From Trematomus loennbergii (Eukaryota; Chordata; Actinopteri; Perciformes; Nototheniidae): a stretch of 64,000 nt of DNA. The notes under the pieces were generated by a model. The model was not told the DNA's origin. It worked only from the letters and a program-made list of their open reading frames with translations, and made no database searches. The position numbers and the translations under genes are program-made. The stretch spans positions 14,168,434 through 14,232,433 of the forward strand of contig JAAOOA010000033.1 in NCBI GenBank assembly GCA_012861695.1, written 5' to 3'. Positions 57,401 to 64,000 of the stretch are shown here, in pieces. Each line of letters begins with the position of its first letter. Within the stretch, counting starts at the first letter, position 1.

Positions 57401-59793
57401 AGTCAAAACATTTCACTGAGGTGTTCTCTAATGGGTTGCAAATGTGAACAGATGTGAGCTTCTCAGAGAGCTGCTGACGAGTGTAATCAGCAGCAGGTGC
57501 GAATGGTTCAATCAGAAGAGAACAAGTAAGAAATCTGCAACTGCCCAGAAAATGTTGCGCCATTGCTTTTGTTTGGCTGTTCAGATAAAAACATTATGAT
57601 AAAATTGTCCTTAGTGTCACGCAACAACATATTTCCCTAAACAAAAATCGAAACGGAATACATTGCGCAGAAGAAAACAAATCAAGAATAACAAAATAAG
57701 TAATTTCATGCGGTTATTTTCAGAGAGCCTCCGGTAATTATGTTTATACAAATAATTTGCAACAGGAAATGATTTGTATAAACATAATGCAGATTAAATA
57801 ACATGTTCTACTTTCTAGTACAACATTTATTATCTGCTCTGTCAATTATTTGTACTGTCCAGAAACAAAAAAGGGATACATTTACATTTTTGACTTCAGT
57901 TTGCAACACAGACTTAGAACAACTACTGACATTTATAGGTTTTCTGCTAAAGTTTTCTTCTTATCTAACTTACAAACATGAACACAGCCATCAAACAAAC
58001 ATTCACCATCATCTAACCACAGACGGACAGAAACATTTCAACCACCCCCTTGCATTTACTCAGTAATTCACTTAAAAAATGATTCTCCTGAAATCTAAAT
58101 ATTTCTTATGACATCATTTGATGTTTGTACCATGCATCTGACTGGAAAGATTGCAAAGGACACAATGGCTGCTATCAAACATCTGATAAAATGAATCTAG
58201 GTACGTTTGAGTAAAACAAATGTTGAAAATGTCAAACCACGCACCAACACTGTCTTTTTTACTGCATCATTTACCCATTCATGACTCGCTTACAATAAAA
58301 GTAAAGGCAATTTTAGACACTCGTGAATCATAACTTTACGTCATCACTGACATTTGATATGGTTTTGTTAGCAAAAACATATTATAACGCGACTTAGATG
58401 CCGTTTACTCAGTACCACTAGAAATGATGCTTCAGTGAGAAGCAGAAAGATGGAAAACAAGTGCGCCTAAAATAGGAAGGAGTGAAAGAGAAAAATAAAA
58501 CGTGTGTGACACAGAGCTTGGACCAAATGTGCTGTGATGCTTTTTGTTCACACTACTGAACACATTGCCACACTATCGCAGTAGGAAGTAGTTTATCACA
58601 ATGTTTTGGGTTGTGACTCCTCACTGCAAAATGGCATACATTGATCAGAACAAATGTTTTACTCTATAGTCCTTTATAGTTTTCTTTCTGCTTTGCACCA
58701 GCAAAACCTGTACATGTATTAGTGTCTCAAACTATGACTTATTTAAATGTACATTAAAGAAATATAATGTTGAGCTTACCCAGTGTGTTAAAAAGTAATA
58801 GCAAGGGGTCCTGTACAACCTTTGGTGCTGGGCGATATTCAAGTTTGATAACTTATTTTCTTTAAATGGAAATGTATCCAGAGAAAATTATATTTTGAGA
58901 TATCATGACACCCATCACCCCTTCTGAATTAATTTGAACAACACCACTCAAATCACTTGGAAGATTGCAGTTTTGTTTTTAAATGTTGCCCTCAAATTTC
59001 CAATAAATAGTTCAGTACATTACATTTGTCGGTGAATTACCCTGGGACCTTTCAAAGATATGCTTTACTATTTATTTGACCTATATCAGGAGATAAGATT
59101 CTATATTTCAAACTCTAGTGACGAGTTGGGAGTTTTGCGTTTAATCCAGTATCCTATATTTTCTTTTACAGACACAGACGTATTTGGGAAGCCGCCCTGC
59201 TATGAGGAGGCAGTTCTGATGGAGGACCCTCCCCCACCCTACAGTGAGGTCTTGTTGGACCCGCGAGGAGGCACCTACCTGAAGCCCGTCCCGCCCCGAG
59301 CTGCGCCCCCACAGCCCCCACCCATTAGGGAACACCAGGATCCAGCTCCGGTGTTCACAACGGAGACCAGCAAGCCTCCTGTGGCGGCCGTATTCCCTGA
59401 GCGAGGTTACTCCTCCCTCATTCGCCTGCCTTCATCCCAGCGCTGGGACTCATTGGGTCATCTCTTATCCAACATGGACCTGAACCACAACAACCTCACG
59501 CCGCCGGGGGCACGCTCCATCCAGGCAGCTGCCGCGATGGCGACCATGCCCCGGAGAGAGCCCAGGACTCAACATGGGCTGCGGGGGGGATTCAAGGACT
59601 CCAAGGAGGCATACAAGGACTCAGTGGAGGGATACAAGGACTCAGTGGAGGGATACAAGGACTCAGTGGAGGGATACAAGGACTTCAAGGGGGGATTCAG
59701 GGGCTTCAGGGGGTTCATGGACTAAGGGGACTGGAGCCCAGTTGCGGCCTGCCAACAGCCTTCCCTCTTCTGGGTCGTAGCACCGCCGTTTAG
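48080..59793 (+). CDS. prr7: Proline-rich protein 7, synaptic transmembrane adaptor (frame disrupted near 3' end)
   Basis: PRR7 is a membrane adaptor of the postsynaptic density and of T cells that binds PDZ proteins such as PSD-95. Exons 48080-48425 and 59172-59793 join through a split Asp codon. The product starts [11 protein letters not shown]; residues 8-27 form the membrane helix, CCFC at 28-31 is a palmitoylation-type cluster, and RRLKR follows. Then come a proline-rich linker, [11 protein letters not shown] at 122-132 and a PPPPY WW-type motif at 135-139. The start is chosen because CCACCATGG is a good Kozak context and the residues match human PRR7. As given, the frame ends at TAA 59723-59725 (299 aa) inside a 21-bp repeat. 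The expected C terminus, PLLGRSTAV and stop at 59791-59793, is present in another frame. With one extra base near the G run at 59583-59589 the protein would be 322 aa. Confidence 0.93.
48426..50979. other. prr7 intron, nothing recognised
   Basis: Intronic sequence without a nameable element. A GC-rich patch (CCCCCGCGGGGCGTCATGG) lies at 49651-49669. Confidence 0.4.
50980..52062 (+). mobile_element. DNA element with GAGGCCTGTACTA ends (copy 3, full length)
   Basis: Bounded by GAGGCCTGTACTATGAAGC and GCTTCGTAGTACAGGCCTC. It is the best-preserved copy of the family seen at 2055-2878 and 2876-3930. It includes the segment around 51680-51860 that copy 1 lacks. It shows no coding capacity, and the superfamily was not resolved. 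Confidence 0.8.
52690..53231 (-). mobile_element. LINE reverse transcriptase fragment (3' part), interrupted
   Basis: On the minus strand the translation contains [14 protein letters not shown], the catalytic YADD box of non-LTR reverse transcriptases, then [14 protein letters not shown] and [12 protein letters not shown], as in L2/Rex-like LINEs. It continues from the fragment at 55280-55410 and is split by the hAT element between the two. Stops and frameshifts make it a dead copy. Confidence 0.85.
53960..54815. mobile_element. GGTTGGGAGGGTTAC repeat nested in the hAT element
   Basis: It starts near GGTTGGGAGGGTTACTTTG; both flanks are rich in GTTAC and CAGATTAC phrases in inverted arrangement (53985-54090 versus 54740-54810). 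This resembles a teleost repeat as I recall it. Exact ends were not determined. Confidence 0.45.
54178..54365 (+). mobile_element. LINE 3' end fragment nested within the repeat
   Basis: Codons at 54195-54260 read [20 protein letters not shown], the end of an L2-like reverse transcriptase frame. They are followed by the 3' tail phrase TTGTCAGGTGTCCTTGGGTG and an ATTATTATT run. It is on the opposite strand to the larger LINE around it. Confidence 0.65.
55280..55410 (-). mobile_element. LINE reverse transcriptase fragment (5' part)
   Basis: The minus strand encodes [17 protein letters not shown] sequence (the [14 protein letters not shown] box, at 55290-55335), which normally lies just upstream of YADD. 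Together with 52690-53231 it rebuilds one LINE frame once the hAT insertion is set aside. Confidence 0.8.
55411..59171. other. prr7 intron, nothing recognised
   Basis: AT-rich intron without exon-like sequence. GGTGCTGGGCGATATTC at 58823 resembles the end of an old DNA transposon. It ends in the acceptor TTTTCTTTTACAG before prr7 exon 2. Confidence 0.4.
59172..59793 (+). CDS. prr7: prr7 coding exon 2 (frame shifts within it)
   Basis: Acceptor at 59171. The frame set by exon 1 reads [31 protein letters not shown] and [20 protein letters not shown], then enters a 21-bp tandem repeat and stops at 59723-59725. The family-like end ([19 protein letters not shown], stop 59791-59793) lies in the frame starting at positions such as 59734, and that frame is open back through the repeat to the G run at 59583. 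Confidence 0.9.
59597..59701 (+). repeat. 21-bp coding minisatellite in prr7
   Basis: Five units of 21 bp: 59597, 59618, 59639, 59660 and 59681. The middle three are identical. In the given frame each reads DSVEGYK (residues 258-292); in the frame that leads to the PDZ tail each reads GLSGGIQ. Confidence 0.95.
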
Positions 59794-60810
59794 ACCTCGA
59801 TTATTAGAAAATAAGTCTTAGTAACCAATGAGTGGGTCTATCTCTAAAGAGCCTTGAAGCAGGAGATCTATAGACGCCTCCTTTGCGGCTCAGTGACTAC
59901 AGCACTAACAGCACTAGTAGTAGAGATTTAATCCCCTGAAGATCTAAAAGAGTGTTAAAGTGCTGCGAAAGGCGTCAGGAATTCAATTCCCCAGGCAGCT
60001 CTGTTGCTGGGATCATGGCTTTCGGCTCGGAGTAAAAGAGGAAATTAAACACAACGTCTCGCACCAGTGTGGTTGAGTTACAGAGGCATGCTGGTGTCAC
60101 AGTAACGATGATTGAGTCTTTCAAACAACAGAGAAGGAGAAGGAGAAAAAAGGATGAGTAATAATTCCAAAGGATGAGCAACAAGCACAGCTGTTTCTCC
60201 ACCTTTCATCCTCCATTTTTTTTATCTCCCCCTTTCCTCTCTCCCTTCCTTTGTGTTCATCCTGGTTCTCCTCTCGTTTCTCTGTGCCGAAACAACCTAT
60301 TGTACCAGCCTGCCGTTGCCATGGTTCCCGGGAACTGTCTGTTGCTCACGTCGACCTCTCCTCTTATCCGCACAAAATTTCCGAAAGACTCTGTTCACAG
60401 CTCGTCTCATCTCAAGGACTGCAAGTATTAACGGTGACAAAAGAGCGTGTGAGCCTTCAGTGTGGAGTCGGCCACCATGTTTGTGACATTAAAGCCCCGA
60501 AGGCCAGTTTTTACACCGACAGACAAAACACACAGAGTGCAACAAGCTCTCCACAGAACCAAGCCTACTTGAACTGCATTTTGTAACATGCTGCGTTGTT
60601 GTTCCTAATGACGTTACTGCAAACTGTTGCGGTTTGGCCTCAATCTGGTAGTCTGGGCCCTTTTGGTGGTCGCAGAATGGCGACGTCTGGGTCATTTGAG
60701 TGAAAAAACAAAATGTTTTCATGTACAAATGTTACTATCATTCTCTTAAGCTTTGTGACAAATGCTCGAATTGCTCTTGTGAAATAAAAACATCTTCACA
60801 TGCTAGGCTT
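59794..60810 (+). other. prr7 3'UTR
   Basis: Between the family-type stop codon and the polyadenylation signal at 60783 no coding exon is visible. Pyrimidine-rich sequence lies at 60190-60280. Confidence 0.5.
60783..60788 (+). terminator. Candidate prr7 polyadenylation signal
   Basis: AATAAA 990 bp past the family-type stop codon, in a GTGAAATAAAAACATC context. It is the first such hexamer I noticed after the stop. Confidence 0.5.
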
Positions 60811-61905
60811 CTTCTAATAATTTGTGGAGTTAAAAGAACAATATAGGATCAGCTAATTGTGTTTTTATGTTCAAAACAAAATACTTGATTAAATATTAGA
60901 TTCTTCTTCAGAGCATCTTGACATCAAAATTAAAGTTTTAACTTCAGTACTTTCTGGATTTACTTGCAGTAGCATCTCCTTTACAGAGCCGACAATAGTA
61001 CTGTAATCTTTTATATTTATGAAGTCATGCATTTGTTTTGGGGTTAAGAAACGGTTGACAATTAGAAGTTTGCAAATTAGCTGTCAACAGTGATAGATTA
61101 AAATACAGTGAACATCAATTTAGCAACTCTGTTAGTCACAATCTTCTTTAGAATCTGTACCATTCAGAATTGCTACTTTAATTTATAATCAAAAGGGGCA
61201 TAAGAGATGTTCTCGAGCCTTCACTTCCAGACATCTTAAATTTCCAAAATTAATCAGATTATCACATTCTTTTTCCTCTGCTTCTCTCAGCTATAAATTC
61301 CTTCTCAACGTCGGCCTCTGCCAATCGGGAAAGCCTTAAATGTAAATTGTGAGTTTCCGTTTCTCTCCGACTCCCTCAGTGTCTGAGTCACTCTGACCTT
61401 TCCTCGCCTCCTCCTTTTATTACCCTTACTATCTCTTTCAACATTTAATTTTGTACTTCCATCTTAATCATCTTCTATCTCCAACTGTCCTTTGTGTTGT
61501 TTTCCTTTGTCACTAATGTATTCTAAGGCTACCGCTTCTTTGATGCAACATTGAGAAACGAGGAAATGGAAACAGCCACTTTGCTGCCACTCATCTCCCG
61601 TAAAGATGCTTTACAATTTACGAACAATTTTCTGCCTTTTTATGTGCTGATAACAAGGCTAGTAATTCACTTCATCAAGGCATGTCACTCACACTCAGTA
61701 GTGGATGCGACAGTCTTCTCTGAAACACTTGAAGTGATATTTTAATAGAAAACAAGCTTAGTGTTTTTTTAAGTTGAATTACTATTCACAAAAGCTTGAA
61801 AAAGTGTTTTTTGCTTTAAAAAAGTTGAAGTTAAAATATAAGAACTACGAGTTTCCCTTTTCCTTACACATCAGGTATTTTATTAAGGCAGATGCTATTT
61901 GACTG
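60811..61905. other. Intergenic, nothing recognised
   Basis: AT-rich sequence with no gene-like frame. Confidence 0.4.
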
Positions 61906-62171
61906 GTCAACAATACATTTTGCACCCTGGTGATTATATAGTCAATAATGCTATTTTCATCCAAATGACTTTAGTGAACAATGCTATTTGCACCCGGGGA
62001 ACTATTATCAACAATGCTATGTACACCTGGGGGACTATAGTCAACAATGCTATTAACACCCGGGTGACTGTAGTCAACAATGCTATTAACACCCGGGTGA
62101 CTGTAGTCAACAATGCTATTAACACCCGGGTGAATGTAGTCAACAATGCCATTTGCACCAGAGTGCAGACA
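61906..62171. repeat. 33-bp minisatellite, 8 units
   Basis: Units start at 61906, 61941, 61974, 62007, 62040, 62073, 62106 and 62139, so the period is 33 bp after the first. Core AACAATGCTATTAACACCCG. The three central units are nearly identical and outer ones are diverged. As 33 is a multiple of three, frames stay open on both strands; they do not look like genes. Confidence 0.95.
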
Positions 62172-64000
62172 CAGTTTTATTAAACCTCATAACTGTGATT
62201 CACAACAGATTGACAGCAGTGGCTCACAAAGGTACCATGCAGTTAATGTTTAGTGGAAAATCAAATACCCTGCTGTTTGAAGGCATACTGGTCATTTTTT
62301 GTATGTGTTGTACTAAAAGGTTCCACCATGCTATAATAACAGGAAATTTAGTTTTGTAGAGTTCGAGGTGTTTTGTCTGTATTGTAATTAGTTATATCCT
62401 CAGATCGATGTTTCCTTCTGGTCTTAAGAGAATACATATATTAGTGATTTTGCATCAGGTTTGAAAAGTTAAACACATGTTTCAAATCATAAATGATGTG
62501 GCCTTGGAGGAAATTCTTCTCCACTTGAAGAAAATAGTTGTGCGGCAGCAGTTTTCTACCCTCGTTGGCCGATCAAGGTTTTTTCACCCACTACAGAGAT
62601 CACCAGTTATGAACTTCACATTTCAACCTATAAGAACATTGAAAGCGAGAGCGACAACTACAGCAATTAGTTTAAATGTCATATCCTTTCAGCATTTCCC
62701 TGCAGCCACAAAATAATGGTAATAATGGTTTTAAATTATCATGTTCAGGTTGCCACTTATTTCCCATGATGCAGTGTGCGAGAGTAATGTGTTATGTTTG
62801 ATAACTATTTGATTTGATTTATATTGAGTTCATAAACATGCATATTTGCTGCGGTGATTCTAATGGTTAAAGGTAAAATATACTTTGAAATGACATTTCC
62901 TCTTACTTATTGTATTATTATTGTTGAATTGACTTCCATCTCTATCAACTATGCCCCATCATTTGGGTATTTGTGTGAATATAGCTTACATTACAGATAT
63001 GATAGTATAGGCCTAGTTCATTACAACAGCAGGGAATAAAAAGAACGTAATTTACCCAGAAAAGGGAAGTTATCAGACAATAAATACTGCAATGCTTTGC
63101 TTCTTTCAATTACGACTACACAACTTCAATCAAACAACGCCAAGGCCTCGACAAACACAGATATCAGATTTGCTGTATTTCACAGGTAGAAAAGAGATAT
63201 TGTGCTTTAACAACAGCAACCAAGAAATAAATGACTCTTTGCCCCACTGACAGGTCAGGGTTTCAATGTTTCTTTCAGCACTGAAGGTAAAATGGCAACA
63301 AACATTTTCTCATTTTCTTTTTAAATCGGTTATTTTGTCAGAAAATATCTTCCTGAAAGTAGAATTAGTGCAGAGAACACCTTTTTTTTTAAAACCCAAC
63401 AGCAGTCTACGACATGAAATTATTGTTGTGTGTCTTTAAATATTTCTATGCATGCCTAGTAAAATATTATAAACTCTGAGGTTGGTAGTCCTCAAAAGCT
63501 GTAAGGAGGGCATTTATTTACAAAAAGAAAAAAAACGTCATGACATTGATGACAAAATTATGAACCAGTTTCCTTGGCAACAATCCGACAGTTTGTCAGC
63601 GTGACTCCTCCTGCTGGCCCGGGATGACATTTTTCCACCCATCAGAAAGACAAAAACACAAAACAAAAAAACGACATACACCACTGAGATTTTTCTCCTG
63701 ACTCGACTGTCTAATATCAGGCCTGGGATAGCATCTGTGAGAGAACGTGTTGCCTGGCAACCGGCTCAGCCATGTTTACATGTAGTGAAGAGAGAACATC
63801 AGTCCACTCCAACACTCATCGTCCCGGCAACGGCTGAGCATTTGTACCACATTGTACAACCTTTAGACGCTAATGATTTAAATAAGGGCTATAAAACGGA
63901 TTTATGAGCCATACTGTATATGTGTACTGCTTATAATGTTATAATAATTTGAACAGTTGGTTGCAGGGATTAGCTGCTGCTATAAATAGGGTCATAGGAC
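62172..64000. other. Intergenic, nothing recognised
   Basis: No coding exon, RNA gene or element with clear ends was seen. In human the next gene is DBN1, but I could not find any drebrin-like exon here. Confidence 0.4.

Noticed and set aside
59574..59780. Third frame (207 bp) across the prr7 repeat
   Set aside because: It reads Arg/Thr/Trp-rich repeats and ends in SSGS, with no resemblance to PRR7.
61906..62171. CRISPR-like array
   Set aside because: Repeats are contiguous with no unique spacers, and the genome is animal; it is a minisatellite.
63700..63850. Possible exon near CCGGCAACGGCTGAGC
   Set aside because: No open frame with splice sites and no recognisable protein was found.

Overview
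This is animal nuclear DNA, almost certainly from a teleost fish. Genes are split by GT/AG introns of 0.1-11 kb, long dinucleotide microsatellites are frequent, and the non-coding sequence is full of teleost-style DNA-transposon remnants (TTAA- and TTA-flanked MITEs, an 8-bp-TSD hAT element) and LINE fragments. I saw no prokaryotic features, rRNA, tRNA gene or CRISPR array.

Two protein-coding genes are supported, both on the + strand. The left 26 kb holds grk6 (G protein-coupled receptor kinase 6). Thirteen consecutive coding exons between 6832 and 25972 join without a break into 488 codons plus a stop, matching residues ~88 to the C terminus of GRK6. They include the RGS-homology remainder, the AGC kinase domain and the palmitoylated isoform-A tail. 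The first three coding exons lie upstream of the window. The right half holds prr7 (proline-rich 7, a synaptic and T-cell transmembrane adaptor). One coding exon lies at 48080-48425 and a second begins at 59172, with a 10.7-kb intron between them. A likely first non-coding exon with a donor site lies at about 39.7-40.16 kb. GRK6 next to PRR7 in the same orientation is the arrangement in human (5q35), so this is a conserved synteny block.

Layout: 1-6831 grk6 intron with a transposon cluster, including a near head-to-head inverted pair of ~1-kb elements; 6832-25972 grk6 exons and introns; 25973-~39.7 kb 3'UTR and intergenic DNA with a 2.2-kb TIR element built of ~148-bp tandem units; 39.7-48.08 kb putative prr7 upstream exon and first intron with MITEs; 48080-60.8 kb prr7 with a repeat-rich intron (a foldback element, and a hAT transposon nested in a LINE reverse transcriptase); 60.8-64 kb intergenic DNA with a 33-bp minisatellite.

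The most interesting observation is in the last prr7 exon. A 21-bp coding minisatellite follows a run of seven G. In the frame given here the protein ends without the family's PDZ-binding tail, but that tail (ending STAV, stop at 59791-59793) is intact in another frame just downstream. One extra base in or near the G run would join it. The exon therefore carries either a real frameshift allele that removes the PDZ ligand or a sequencing/assembly error.
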